This document shows positions 35,489-43,818 of a stretch of DNA of 46,454 nucleotides, in pieces (position 1 is the stretch's first letter; every line of letters starts with the position of its first letter). The position numbers and the translations under genes were made by a program. This DNA comes from a virus. The notes under the pieces are model-generated. The model did no database searches, was not told where the DNA came from, and saw nothing but the letters and a program-made list of their open reading frames with translations. The stretch lies in the IMG/VR virus record IMGVR_UViG_3300043567_001278, positions 1 through 46,454 of that record. One strand, 5' to 3'.

Positions 35489-36211
35489 ATGGACGTTTTA
35501 GTTGGCAGCACGGGTCTCATTGGACAAGTGCTCCGTGAGGCGCATGAGTTTGGCGCCTGCTTCCATTCCAAAAACATTCACGAGGCTCCACTGCTTAAGG
35601 AGCCCATTGAAAGGCTGTACTTGGCTTGCATGCCAGCGGAGAAATGGAAAGCAAACGCTGCGCCACTGGACGACTTTGACAATATGAATAACATCATTCA
35701 AAACATCCGACATCTTCCAAGCCCAGCGGAAGTCATTGTTTATTCAACGATTGACGTGCATGGGCAAACAGCGTATTATGCAGACGGCACGCCTGAAATT
35801 TTTGCTATTGACTACGGCACCAATCGCTACATCTTTGAAATGCTCGTGAAGGCGGTATTCCTTGATTCAGTGGTGACAATCATTCGCCTTCCTGCATTGT
35901 TTCATCGCCTTATTAAGAAGAATATTCTGTTTGATCTATTGACAAACAATAATGTGGAGAAGATCAATGCAAACTCTGCCTATCAATGGTATTGTTTAGA
36001 TGATCTATGGAAGGACACGAAGAAAGCAATTAGTGGCACTACGAACGAATTTTACACAGCTCCCATTGAAACAGCGGAAATCGTTGAACGCTTCTTCCCT
36101 GACGCGAAAGTAGGCAGTGGACCACGCATTGAATACAACATTCCTCCATATAAATATGACAAGGCGAAGATAATGAAGAAGATGGAGGCTTTTATCAATG
36201 CTTGGAATTAG
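35489..36211 (+). CDS. NAD-dependent epimerase/dehydratase-like protein
   Basis: Rossmann fold with the nucleotide motif VGSTGLIGQVL at the start, a VIVYSTIDVHG strand (S/T site) and YGTNRYIFEMLV, where Y and K/R of the YxxxK site would lie (here YGTNR, so the Lys is changed). Likely acts on a nucleotide sugar. First gene of the glycan module inserted between minor head protein and protease. The altered catalytic pair may mean a non-standard reaction. Confidence 0.65.
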   Translation: MDVLVGSTGLIGQVLREAHEFGACFHSKNIHEAPLLKEPIERLYLACMPAEKWKANAAPLDDFDNMNNIIQNIRHLPSPAEVIVYSTIDVHGQTAYYADGTPEIFAIDYGTNRYIFEMLVKAVFLDSVVTIIRLPALFHRLIKKNILFDLLTNNNVEKINANSAYQWYCLDDLWKDTKKAISGTTNEFYTAPIETAEIVERFFPDAKVGSGPRIEYNIPPYKYDKAKIMKKMEAFINAWN

Positions 36212-36938
36212 CGCTATCGGCTGGAAGGATGAAGAGGAGGAGCAGATTTTAAGCGCAAATGCTGGAGCGTTTAATGTGCTAGAAATTATTCCTGCGCGTA
36301 TCTTTGCTCAAAACAAAGACTATGCCGATATTGCCAAAGAATACCGCGAAAGCTATGGGCTATGGGCCTATTCGGCGCAGGCTTTATTCTTTCAAAGTAA
36401 CGTGCAAAGCTTTGAAGACACTGCAGCAGTGTCCGAGCATTTGTTAAAAGTGATCAGCCTTGGCTCCCTCATGGGAATCAAGCGCTTCGTACTAGGTAGC
36501 CCCGGCTTGAGAAAGGGAAGTCCTTCCTGTTTGATGAATGTTCTGAAGCGCATGGATGCAGTGTTGGATGCAAATGGAGCCATTCTTTGCATTGAGCCTG
36601 TAGCGAAATGCTACGGAGGCTCTTATTTCTTCACAGTCAACGAGATTGTCAATCACATTGATTTTTGCAATTTGAAGAATGTTAAGACGATGCTTGACAC
36701 GAATAACGCTTGGCTTCAAGGCGATAGCCCTAAAAAGCTACTGAATCATTATTGGCCATACATTGCTCACGTGCATATCAGCGACACTGACAATGGACCG
36801 CTGCTAAATAAATACGAGCACAGGCAAATTAAGGGAATGCTTGATGGTATTAACTACGAGGGCGCGATTGTGCGCGAGCTATTTCAAGCCAAGAAGAATA
36901 TGCGCGACTATCCGCTGTTCCGCAGCATTTACGCTTGA
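36198..36938 (+). CDS. TIM-barrel sugar isomerase/epimerase-like protein
   Basis: Xylose-isomerase-like/AP-endonuclease-2 fold: MLGISAIGWKDEEEEQIL, IKRFVLGSPGLRKG, ILCIEPVAKCYGG, TMLDTNNAWLQGD and IAHVHISDTDNG, with Glu, Asp and His metal ligands at the expected strand ends. Probably a sugar isomerase in the glycan pathway. Overlaps the preceding gene by 14 bases and converges on the next. Confidence 0.75.
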   Translation: MLGISAIGWKDEEEEQILSANAGAFNVLEIIPARIFAQNKDYADIAKEYRESYGLWAYSAQALFFQSNVQSFEDTAAVSEHLLKVISLGSLMGIKRFVLGSPGLRKGSPSCLMNVLKRMDAVLDANGAILCIEPVAKCYGGSYFFTVNEIVNHIDFCNLKNVKTMLDTNNAWLQGDSPKKLLNHYWPYIAHVHISDTDNGPLLNKYEHRQIKGMLDGINYEGAIVRELFQAKKNMRDYPLFRSIYA

Positions 36939-37906
36939 AACATGGCTTCTTTTGCCATCTCTTCGATGGCATAGATGCCTTGAATTTTGCCAGTGTAAAA
37001 AGACAGCAGATTATCCTGTTGCCTAAAAATGGGAACGCGTTGAGCGCTGGCGTTTTTGCATTTTGCTTTAATTGATACCACAAGGAATGCGTATTTAAAA
37101 TAATCATGAAACTCGGACCAGTAGCGCACCACGTGATCCTCGATTAGCTGGCGCTTTTCCTTCAGTTGACCATAATTTTTGCTGAAACAATTTGTTTCTT
37201 TTTGCTCAATAACGCCAAGCTTCACATGACTCAGCGAGAACATTGAAGATCCGTATGGATAGATGGAGAACAGCTCGCCATCAATAAAAGTGAGTGCGCC
37301 GAATGGGGGCGTTTTGATGGGACGATAAACAAACATTGCCACTGCCTCAAAATAGTCCCCATCAAGAATTGGCAGCAAGGAATTGTTTGTGCAATCAATG
37401 ACGAAATCATAATCTTGCTTCAAAAAAGCAAGTGAATTGTCATTGATTTCATCCCTTCTCGCAATGGGAGCCAATAGCTCATCAAAGTAATTGCCAGCGG
37501 CAGTTGGAGAAATATATTTCTCAATGGTATGTAGAAGCAGTGAGGAACGATTAAGGAAGTTCGCATCGGCTTCCGCGTGTGGCCAATCTTTAAAAATAAG
37601 GCGAATCGTTTCTGCGTCCAACAAGCTTTCGTCTTCTGACACTGCATAGAAATTATTCTGCACGTTTTCCGTTAGATGGCCATAGTCCATCATGAACTGT
37701 TCAAACGTATTCCTGCACAACATGCGCGTGGCATGATTCCTGGCGTAGTGATAGCCATAGTGCAATCGGTTCTGATTGATTAACGATGCTTCGGAGATGA
37801 GCATTTCATTGCGCTCAAACAAAGTCACATCGGCTTTGTTCATCAAGCGTGAAGCTAAATGGCACCCCGTCCAGCCACCACCGACGATTGCAATCTTAAG
37901 CGCCAT
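36929..37906 (-). CDS. FAD-dependent oxidoreductase, UDP-galactopyranose-mutase-like
   Basis: FAD-binding GGGWTGCHLASRL near the N-terminus, then FERNEMLISEASLINQNRLH with the basic/Tyr-rich HYGYHYARN segment typical of sugar-acting amine-oxidase-fold proteins. Middle FVIDCTNN strand. A role in converting or oxidising an activated sugar is inferred from neighbours. The start at 37906 (ATG) overlaps the glycosyltransferase stop; the earlier TTG is rejected. Confidence 0.7.
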   Translation of the reverse strand: MALKIAIVGGGWTGCHLASRLMNKADVTLFERNEMLISEASLINQNRLHYGYHYARNHATRMLCRNTFEQFMMDYGHLTENVQNNFYAVSEDESLLDAETIRLIFKDWPHAEADANFLNRSSLLLHTIEKYISPTAAGNYFDELLAPIARRDEINDNSLAFLKQDYDFVIDCTNNSLLPILDGDYFEAVAMFVYRPIKTPPFGALTFIDGELFSIYPYGSSMFSLSHVKLGVIEQKETNCFSKNYGQLKEKRQLIEDHVVRYWSEFHDYFKYAFLVVSIKAKCKNASAQRVPIFRQQDNLLSFYTGKIQGIYAIEEMAKEAMFQA

Positions 37907-38595
37907 CAAATGTCAATGCAAAGCGTTGGCTGCACTCCTTGCCAATTTGACTTGGCCTTGAATAAGTCCAACTGTGGGAAGTATTCTATGCGGCGAGGCA
38001 TGCCGGTTCCATAGACATCAGCATGCCCTTGATAGTTCCATTCATCTGGGCCATGCTTGTTTGGGTGGTAAAGGCCAGTAGGTGAATCCTGCAGTTTCCA
38101 GAGCATGTAGTCCTCGTTAGGCACTCCCCATTGTTTCCATGCTTGCAACGCCTGTGGTGAGCTGTCCATGTTCTTAATCGCCATGAGACGGTCCTTATGG
38201 TGCATGAGGTAGTCCATGCTGTAAAGGCCAATGCTCATTGATGGTGTATGTTTCATCGCCACCTTCTCAAAACCTTCTGGAGGGTCGTAGGCAAGGCTTT
38301 TGAAGGCAGGCCCAGCAATGCAAGTGTCGTGAAGGAGAAACCAGAAGGGGCTTGTCAGATGGTGTTCAACAATTTCAATGAGGGGCGCGTATTCAAAAGA
38401 GTTTTGCGGAGTGCAAATCATCGGCACATCGCCATAATGGTCAATTTGCCAATTCTCTTGACCCCCATTGACGATCAAGATTTCGTCAGTACTGATACCT
38501 GCACGAGTGAGAGAAGGGATAATTACAGGCAGCGTATGAACAGCAAATTTATTACAGGTGCTAATGCAGAAGCGCACAGAAGACGGTGGCAACAT
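37906..38595 (-). CDS. GT-A-type glycosyltransferase
   Basis: Starts FCISTCNKFAVHTLPVIIPS, EILIVNGGQENW, then FWFLLHDTCIAGPAF: the strand order of family-2-like transferases, with HDT in place of a DXD motif. It ends with an IEYFPQLDLFK segment. Transcribed minus, divergent from the large transferase. The substrate is unknown. Confidence 0.65.
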   Translation of the reverse strand: MLPPSSVRFCISTCNKFAVHTLPVIIPSLTRAGISTDEILIVNGGQENWQIDHYGDVPMICTPQNSFEYAPLIEIVEHHLTSPFWFLLHDTCIAGPAFKSLAYDPPEGFEKVAMKHTPSMSIGLYSMDYLMHHKDRLMAIKNMDSSPQALQAWKQWGVPNEDYMLWKLQDSPTGLYHPNKHGPDEWNYQGHADVYGTGMPRRIEYFPQLDLFKAKSNWQGVQPTLCIDI

Positions 38596-38657
38596 GACTT
38601 TCTCCTTGTGCCGTCAGTATAGAAGCTGCTTATGATGACGAAGATTCCAAGAGAAAC

Positions 38658-39881
38658 ATGGCAAAAATTCTCTACGCTGGCGACGCATTTGTAGAAACGG
38701 GATTTGGGCGAGTGGCCCAATACCTGTTACCTGCTCTGGATGAGAAGCATGAAGTGGTGGTGATGAGCACGAACTACCACGGTGACCCTCATCCCGAGGC
38801 GAAGAAATATAAGGTGTATCCAGCCATGCTGCATGGATCCGATCCGTTTGGGTCGCATCGCATTTCTGAAATCATTCAGAAGGAAAAACCTGATCTGGTA
38901 TGGGTGACAAATGATATTTGGGTGGCGCTTACTTTATGGGACAGGGCGAAGCCATTCAAGGAGCAAATTGGGTTTAAATGGTTTGTTTACACTCCCATTG
39001 ATTCCTATGGTTTATTTCCTGAGTTAAACGCGAAGATGCAAGAATGGGATGGTCTCGCCACCTATACGCTATTCGCAAATAACGAATTAATTCGCATGGG
39101 TTATGACAAGACAGTTGACATCATCGGCCACGGCACTGATTTTGAAAAATTCTTTCCACTTGACAAGCAGCAATGTCGTCAAGAACTTGGCGTGCCGCAA
39201 GACGCATTTATCGTCTTCAACGGCAACAGGAATCAACCGAGAAAGCGCATTGACCTTACGCTGAAAGCTTTTGTTAAGTTCGCCAAAGATAAAGACGACG
39301 CTCGCCTGTGGTTAAACATGGGCAGCAAAGACTTGGGATGGGACATTATCCCGTTGTTCAAGCGAATTGCTCGCGACGAGGAGCTTGATCCTACTGGCAA
39401 GCTTATTCTTACTAGTCCTCATTTTTCCACTGATAATTGTTTGCCAGTGGAGCAACTGAACAAAGTATACAATGCGGTTGATGTGGGCATCAATACTTGC
39501 ATTGGTGAGGGTTGGGGCTTGGTCAATACTGAACATGGCTCCGTTGGCGTGGCGCAAGTTGTTCCCGACCATACAAGCTTGGCTGAAATTTTTGACGAAC
39601 TGCCACGCATTACTTGCAACGCCTCTGAGACTGACCGCAATTATGGTCTTGAGCGTCTGCTTCCTGATCCCGAGAGTGCTGCAGAAATCTTGTCGTATTA
39701 CTACGAAAACCGCAATGCACTGAAGAAAGACGGGCAATGGTGCTACAAGCGTTTGCATGAAGAGCCATTTACTTGGCCGTATATTCAGCGGCAGTTGCTT
39801 GGCGTGGTAGAACGCACTCTCAATGCAAAGGCCGCTGAGCCCGAATTTAAAGGCTTTGGCACTCCCGCAAAAATTGCTTGA
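38658..39881 (+). CDS. GT-B (family 4-like) glycosyltransferase
   Basis: Two Rossmann domains: donor-side start ILYAGDAFVETGFGRVAQYL, and a C-terminal half with FNGNRNQPRKRIDLTLKAF, VDVGINTCIGEGWGLVNTEH (the EGWGL sugar-nucleotide loop) and GVAQVVPDHTSLAEIF. 407 residues, standard for GT4. Likely the main transferase of the module. Confidence 0.85.
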   Translation: MAKILYAGDAFVETGFGRVAQYLLPALDEKHEVVVMSTNYHGDPHPEAKKYKVYPAMLHGSDPFGSHRISEIIQKEKPDLVWVTNDIWVALTLWDRAKPFKEQIGFKWFVYTPIDSYGLFPELNAKMQEWDGLATYTLFANNELIRMGYDKTVDIIGHGTDFEKFFPLDKQQCRQELGVPQDAFIVFNGNRNQPRKRIDLTLKAFVKFAKDKDDARLWLNMGSKDLGWDIIPLFKRIARDEELDPTGKLILTSPHFSTDNCLPVEQLNKVYNAVDVGINTCIGEGWGLVNTEHGSVGVAQVVPDHTSLAEIFDELPRITCNASETDRNYGLERLLPDPESAAEILSYYYENRNALKKDGQWCYKRLHEEPFTWPYIQRQLLGVVERTLNAKAAEPEFKGFGTPAKIA

Positions 39882-39883
39882 TC

Positions 39884-40600
39884 ATGCAAATTTCACAAAT
39901 CTTCCTTTCAACTGATCCGTCAGAAGCGCTTAGCCCTTTTCTAAAGCACGCTACGGGAACTATTGACGCATGCTTTTCCGAGGCGAAGCATGTTATTTAC
40001 AACAGCGACTCACTTCGCGCCTTCATTGCTGATAACTATGAAGAAGAAGTGTTGTGGGCTTACGACACGCTCAAACCGTTTTCTTACAAAGCAGATCTTG
40101 GTCGTTTCTGCTTGCTAAACAAGCTTGGTGGCTGGTATTTTGATATTGGCGTGAGGGCTTTTAATGCAGTGGAGCTTGGTGAGCGCATCAAGTTTCTTGC
40201 CTTCCGCGACATTCAGCGTTTTAGCTATACAAGCTGGGCATGCGCTACGACAGTGCTTTATTCTCAGCCCGATAATCCTGCGTTGCAAACTGCCATTGAA
40301 ATGATTGTGGCAAATTGCGTGCAACAATACTATGGCATCACTCCATTGTGTCCTACTGGCCCCACGCTGCTTGGTAAAGCTTTGGCAGCGAATGGAAGCC
40401 AAGCTGATTTTATTTATGGAGACTATCTTGAACTGACGCCCACTCACGGCCAAAAGAATAGGGCTTTCGTTCTGCCTGATGGCACGATCATGGCATGGAG
40501 TAAGCCTGCTGGCGGTGGCGATTTGACGGGACTTGGCGCTAAAGGCGTCAACAATTACAATGAGCTGTGGCAAGCTCGCAAGGTGTATGGCGATGATTGA
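39884..40600 (+). CDS. GT32-type glycosyltransferase
   Basis: Contains the DxD-type motif of capsule-type transferases: KADLGRFCLLNKLGGWYFDI, corresponding to the sDxxRyxxLxxxGGxYxD(x)D signature, though the last Asp position reads DIG. Then TVLYSQPDNPALQTAIEMIV and TGPTLLGKAL. ATG at 39884 is chosen over an overlapping TTG. Overlaps the next gene by eight bases. Confidence 0.75.
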   Translation: MQISQIFLSTDPSEALSPFLKHATGTIDACFSEAKHVIYNSDSLRAFIADNYEEEVLWAYDTLKPFSYKADLGRFCLLNKLGGWYFDIGVRAFNAVELGERIKFLAFRDIQRFSYTSWACATTVLYSQPDNPALQTAIEMIVANCVQQYYGITPLCPTGPTLLGKALAANGSQADFIYGDYLELTPTHGQKNRAFVLPDGTIMAWSKPAGGGDLTGLGAKGVNNYNELWQARKVYGDD

Positions 40601-41303
40601 TAGCACAATCTATGCGGTTTGCATTGCTGGCGAGAAAGTGCGTTACACGGCCAAGTCTCGCATTGTGCCAATCATGGGGGGAAGTTATGCGTTAACTGAC
40701 GACGAGCGCGAAAAATTGCGCTTAGAAGGCTATGTTTTCGACGACGAAAATGCTTTTCTTTCTGGGCTAAATAGTCGCTGTGGCGAACTGTCTTGCGTGC
40801 ATTGGATGATTCGCAATGCCAATGAAAGCAATATTGGCAATGCCCAGTATCGGCGCAATTGGATAGAGCCACAAGGTGAATGGTATTGCCCAGAAACGCT
40901 TTACTTGCCTGAGCCTGCTCAATTTTCTTGTACTCTTGAGCAACAATTTTATGGAGGACATTCTGCTTTTGATGCACCAGCGATCACGCGAGAATTGGCC
41001 GACACAAAAGAATGGCTGTTTTCTCGGGAAGAAATAGATCAGATATGGGCGCAGTCTTCATTTATTGGCTGCAACATGGCGCGTGGCCCACGGCAAAGTT
41101 ATAAGCAGTTTATGGGAATTCTGCTTTCGGCATTGGGACCAATTTGGCTTAAGCATAAGGAGCATTTTCGTTCCATTAATGGTTATGACAAGCGTGCAAT
41201 TGCTTTTATTGCAGAACGCTTGATTACTGGCATGGTTTTATGCAGGGATAGGATTTTGCCAGGCGTTAAGATAGCCACGGCTCCGATAGGATTTATTAAT
41301 TAA
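40593..41303 (+). CDS. DUF4422-like putative glycosyltransferase
   Basis: 236 residues with the DUF4422 order: RIVPIMGGSYALTDDEREKL, GELSCVHWMIRNANESNIGN, AQYRRNW (usual HYRRyF), TLEQQFYGGHSAFDAPAIT, YKQFMGILLSAL and KRAIAFIAERLITGMVL. DUF4422 proteins are predicted glycosyltransferases. Last gene of the glycan module. Confidence 0.75.
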   Translation: MIDSTIYAVCIAGEKVRYTAKSRIVPIMGGSYALTDDEREKLRLEGYVFDDENAFLSGLNSRCGELSCVHWMIRNANESNIGNAQYRRNWIEPQGEWYCPETLYLPEPAQFSCTLEQQFYGGHSAFDAPAITRELADTKEWLFSREEIDQIWAQSSFIGCNMARGPRQSYKQFMGILLSALGPIWLKHKEHFRSINGYDKRAIAFIAERLITGMVLCRDRILPGVKIATAPIGFIN

Positions 41304-41321
41304 TTGCGCTCAAGCTTAATC

Positions 41322-41585
41322 ATGACTACAAAAGAAAAGCAAGCAAAAATTGCTCGTGTTCTTCGCGAATTTAAAGCTGGCACTCTTAAGGGTAGTGGCG
41401 GTGAGAAAATTAAAGACAGAAAGCGTGCAATTGCCATTGCTCTTTCAGAAGCTGGTATGAGTCGTCAAGGTAAGAGCGATGCCTATTGGGACAATTATTT
41501 CATGACTCTTATTGGCGAAGAGGAAGAAGAAGAGGAAGAGGGCATGGAAGAAATGGAGGACGGTTCCTGCGGAAAAAAGCGCTGA
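41322..41585 (+). CDS. DUF6496-like small protein, upstream part of a frameshift pair
   Basis: 87 residues: MTTKEKQAKIARVLREFKAG, KIKDRKRAIAIALSEAGMSR, then an acidic tract of Glu and an SCGKKR end. Such KAxxxMxEFKxGxLxSGxGxKVxxRKQAIAIALSEA proteins accompany phage head genes. Its last codons contain a -1 slippery site that leads into the next frame, so a longer fusion protein is likely. Start at 41322 rather than 41304. Confidence 0.7.
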   Translation: MTTKEKQAKIARVLREFKAGTLKGSGGEKIKDRKRAIAIALSEAGMSRQGKSDAYWDNYFMTLIGEEEEEEEEGMEEMEDGSCGKKR

Positions 41586-41612
41586 GGGGTGACGCCGAAA
41601 GCTTTGCCCCTC
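41555..41612 (+). promoter_or_regulatory. -1 programmed ribosomal frameshift signal
   Basis: Slippery heptamer A-AAA-AAG at 41573-41579 in the correct frame, the zero-frame stop only four bases later (41583), an internal GGAGGA 12 bases before the heptamer (41556-41560 region), and a GAGGGG/CCCCTC hairpin (41584-41612) just after. This is the same set of three elements as in E. coli dnaX. Confidence 0.7.
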
Positions 41613-41932
41613 CTGCCGCTGTAAGAGCCGCTGCTCGCCGTGGCTTAGAACTACGCAAGAAACATGGCAAGGGAGGCTTGACGACGCAGGAAGCGGGCAA
41701 GCAAGGCATTGGAAGCGGCGTTGCTCGTGCGACAAGCCTGGCCAATGGCGAGAAGGTGAGCTATGAGACCATTAAACGCATGGCCGCATTTTTCTCAAGG
41801 CATGCCAAGAACAAAAGTGGCGGAGAGGATGATGCTGGTTATATCAGCCATAATTTATGGGGCGGCGATGCTGGTAGGGCGTGGGCAAATCGCATCATTA
41901 AGATGGTAGAGAATCGCAGAAAAGACCAATGA
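41573..41932 (+). CDS. Downstream part of frameshift fusion; conserved head-region protein
   Basis: The frame continues from the slippery site as KKALRGDAESFAPPAAVRAA, RRGLELRKKHGKG, ARATSLANGEKVSYETIKRM and HNLWGGDAGRAWANRI. This AAVRAAARRGLELR...W..GGD.G domain is widespread near phage portal and protease genes. There is no ATG, GTG or TTG between the preceding stop and the conserved start of the domain; the only in-frame ATG (41486) gives a very Arg/Gly-rich, unlikely start. Production by -1 frameshift is the simplest explanation. Confidence 0.7.
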   Translation, partial: KKALRGDAESFAPPAAVRAAARRGLELRKKHGKGGLTTQEAGKQGIGSGVARATSLANGEKVSYETIKRMAAFFSRHAKNKSGGEDDAGYISHNLWGGDAGRAWANRIIKMVENRRKDQ

Positions 41933-42240
41933 GCGAATACGTGCGTGTTATCGAAGAAGAAGACGAAGGCATTGGTCTTTTAAAGGCTCTCTCTATTCTT
42001 TCCGCTAACGAGCATCGCAACACTTCACGATGGGAACTAGTGGAGAAGCAGTGCTTTAAAAATGGACGACTAGATGAAACGCACATCTATGTAATGAGCG
42101 TTTACGAAAAGCCCGACCCTCATTTTGAACCGACAAAGTTTTTGACGTTTGAAATTGAGGCAATGGCAAAGTCCTACATTATGGAAGACATTGAAAATCA
42201 ACTTGCCAGCATTCGCGGCGAAGACGATGATGAGGACTGA
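41929..42240 (+). CDS. Hypothetical acidic protein (103 aa)
   Basis: MSEYVRVIEEEDEGIGLLKA, then a strand-rich middle (RWELVEKQCFKNGRLDETHI) and an acidic end. ATGA overlap with the frameshift product. No family recognised. Ends before a hairpin shared with the XRE gene. Confidence 0.6.
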   Translation: MSEYVRVIEEEDEGIGLLKALSILSANEHRNTSRWELVEKQCFKNGRLDETHIYVMSVYEKPDPHFEPTKFLTFEIEAMAKSYIMEDIENQLASIRGEDDDED

Positions 42241-42248
42241 CTATTGCG

Positions 42249-42275
42249 TTTCTTAATAAGCGCTTTTTATTGAGA
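42249..42275. terminator. Bidirectional hairpin between convergent genes
   Basis: TTCTTAATAA and TTATTGAGAA arms (ten pairs with one G-T) around GCGCTTT, between the stop at 42240 and the minus-strand regulator. Confidence 0.6.
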
Positions 42276-42278
42276 AAG

Positions 42279-42557
42279 CTAATTGATCTTTGCAATGAAT
42301 GATGGGTAGCCCATCAGCCACAGCACACTAATCCCATAGAGACCGCTGAGCGTGCGAATTTGTACGCAATCTGGCGGGGCTGTGCCTTTTTCAATGCGGC
42401 AATAAGAGCTTTGACTGATGTGAAGTTCTTTTGCTACGTCATGTTGCGTGAGTCCAGCATTAAGCCGAGCCTCCTTAATGCGGCTTGCAATAAGAATACG
42501 AGCTTCTTGGTGGGGAAGTTTAAGAGCATCCGTCGTGCTACGTGCCAAAAACATCAC
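42279..42557 (-). CDS. XRE-family helix-turn-helix regulator
   Basis: Residues about 24-80 are a lambda-repressor-like HTH: RIKEARLNAGLTQHDVAKEL, HISQSSYCRIEKGTAPPDCV, then LSGLYGISVLWLMGYPSF. The only minus-strand gene within the head operon, facing the protease/capsid promoter. Likely a repressor or a host-derived control gene; targets may be the direct repeats upstream. Confidence 0.82.
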   Translation of the reverse strand: MMFLARSTTDALKLPHQEARILIASRIKEARLNAGLTQHDVAKELHISQSSYCRIEKGTAPPDCVQIRTLSGLYGISVLWLMGYPSFIAKIN

Positions 42558-42584
42558 GATGATTTATTCCGTTTTGCATAAGCC

Positions 42585-42620
42585 TATAAAGTATAACATT
42601 CGCTTCTTGATAAAGTATGA
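42585..42620. promoter_or_regulatory. Paired operator-like direct repeat before the protease gene
   Basis: TATAAAGTATAA (42585-42596) and GATAAAGTATGA (42609-42620), 24 bp apart, in an AT-rich gap between the divergent XRE gene and the protease gene. Placement and spacing suit binding by the XRE protein; TATAAAGTAT could also serve as a -10 element. Confidence 0.55.
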
Positions 42621-43816
42621 ATATGAGCACCATTTCTTGCCGATACGATTTCTCTCCTATTGAGAAATACGAACTCACGCCAGAAGGTTATCTTCGGGCA
42701 TGGGCTTCAATCGCACGCACTGGCATCCAACACTACACAGATAGTGATGGCTCCATTCGTCGCGAATATCGTCCTGAAACAGAAGTGGCGTCTCCCGATA
42801 GTCTTGCTTCATTCGCGGGCAAGGCAATCACTTCTGAGCATCCGCCTGTACTGCTCGATTCTGAGAATACTAAGGACTACCAAGTAGGCTTTAGTGGTAC
42901 TGAAGTGGTGTACGACAATGGTTTTGTCAAGGCAGTGATGACAATCACTGACGAAGACACCATCAAGCGCATCATGAAAGGAGATGCTCGTGAGGTAAGC
43001 GCGGGCTATAGGGTGAATTATGATCCCACGCCTGGCGTTACAGAAAACGGTGAACATTACGATGGCATCCAAAAGGAAATCATCGGCAATCACATCGCTG
43101 TTGTTCGTCGGGGCCGCGCTGGCCCGCAAGTGAAGCTTCATCTTGATAGGCAAGATGCTGCTGACCCATCATTGATCTCTAATGGAGGAGACCATCTCAT
43201 GACGGCAAAAGTCGTTTTTGATGGCGCCGAGTTCGAGGTGACTGAGAGCGTTGCTCTTGCAATCACCAAAGAACGCGAAGACGCCAAAATGTCCTACGAG
43301 GACATGAAACAAAAGTACGATGAAATGATGTCCAAAGCTTCCAAAATGAAGGAAGAGATGGACGCCATGGAAAAGGAAATGCAAGGCAAGTGCGATTCCG
43401 CTGAGGGTCGTGCTGACGCCCTGGCTGAGCAGGTGGAAGAGCTGAAAGGCGAACTTGCTGCTGCTCAAGAAATCAACCTTGATTCCATGGTTGAAGAGCG
43501 CGTGGCTCTCATTGAGAAAGCCAAGCCTGTCCTGGATTCTGCTTATGAATTTGCTGGCAAAACTGCCCGCGAAGTGATGGTTGATTCCATCAAAGCAGTG
43601 CGTGGTGACGAGCTTGATCTTTCTGAGAAGAGCGATGACTACGTGCAGGCAATGTTCGACACTCTTTCCGAAGGTCGTTCTGACTCTGCCACCACTGACG
43701 AGCTGCGTAAAGCCGTAGCTTCCATTGCTTCTCCTGTTTCTGCACCCTCTGCCTATATGGATATGCTGCAGAATGCATGGAAGAAGCCCCTTTCCATCTC
43801 CAAGGAGGCTAAGTAA
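42617..43816 (+). CDS. Prohead protease with fused scaffold (DUF2213-like)
   Basis: N-terminal DUF2213-type domain, residues about 15-180: YELTPEGYLRAWASIARTGI, AGKAITSEHPPVLLDSENTK, DAREVSAGYRVNYD and NHIAVVRRGRAGPQVKLHLD, with His and Ser in the positions expected for phage maturation proteases. From residue 195 a long helical, coiled-coil scaffold-like domain (Lys/Glu/Met rich) runs to about 290, then a C-terminal helical domain. 399 residues. Directly upstream of decoration and major capsid genes, the standard order. Confidence 0.85.
   Translation: MNMSTISCRYDFSPIEKYELTPEGYLRAWASIARTGIQHYTDSDGSIRREYRPETEVASPDSLASFAGKAITSEHPPVLLDSENTKDYQVGFSGTEVVYDNGFVKAVMTITDEDTIKRIMKGDAREVSAGYRVNYDPTPGVTENGEHYDGIQKEIIGNHIAVVRRGRAGPQVKLHLDRQDAADPSLISNGGDHLMTAKVVFDGAEFEVTESVALAITKEREDAKMSYEDMKQKYDEMMSKASKMKEEMDAMEKEMQGKCDSAEGRADALAEQVEELKGELAAAQEINLDSMVEERVALIEKAKPVLDSAYEFAGKTAREVMVDSIKAVRGDELDLSEKSDDYVQAMFDTLSEGRSDSATTDELRKAVASIASPVSAPSAYMDMLQNAWKKPLSISKEAK
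43199..43816 (+). CDS. Possible nested scaffold protein from an internal start
   Basis: An in-frame ATG at 43199 lies eight bases after GGAGGAG, one of the strongest ribosome-binding sites in the window, exactly at the junction between protease and scaffold. It would give a separate 205-aa scaffold (MTAKVVFDGAEFEVTESVAL...), like lambda Nu3 inside gene C. Confidence 0.5.
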   Translation: MTAKVVFDGAEFEVTESVALAITKEREDAKMSYEDMKQKYDEMMSKASKMKEEMDAMEKEMQGKCDSAEGRADALAEQVEELKGELAAAQEINLDSMVEERVALIEKAKPVLDSAYEFAGKTAREVMVDSIKAVRGDELDLSEKSDDYVQAMFDTLSEGRSDSATTDELRKAVASIASPVSAPSAYMDMLQNAWKKPLSISKEAK

Positions 43817-43818
43817 TC

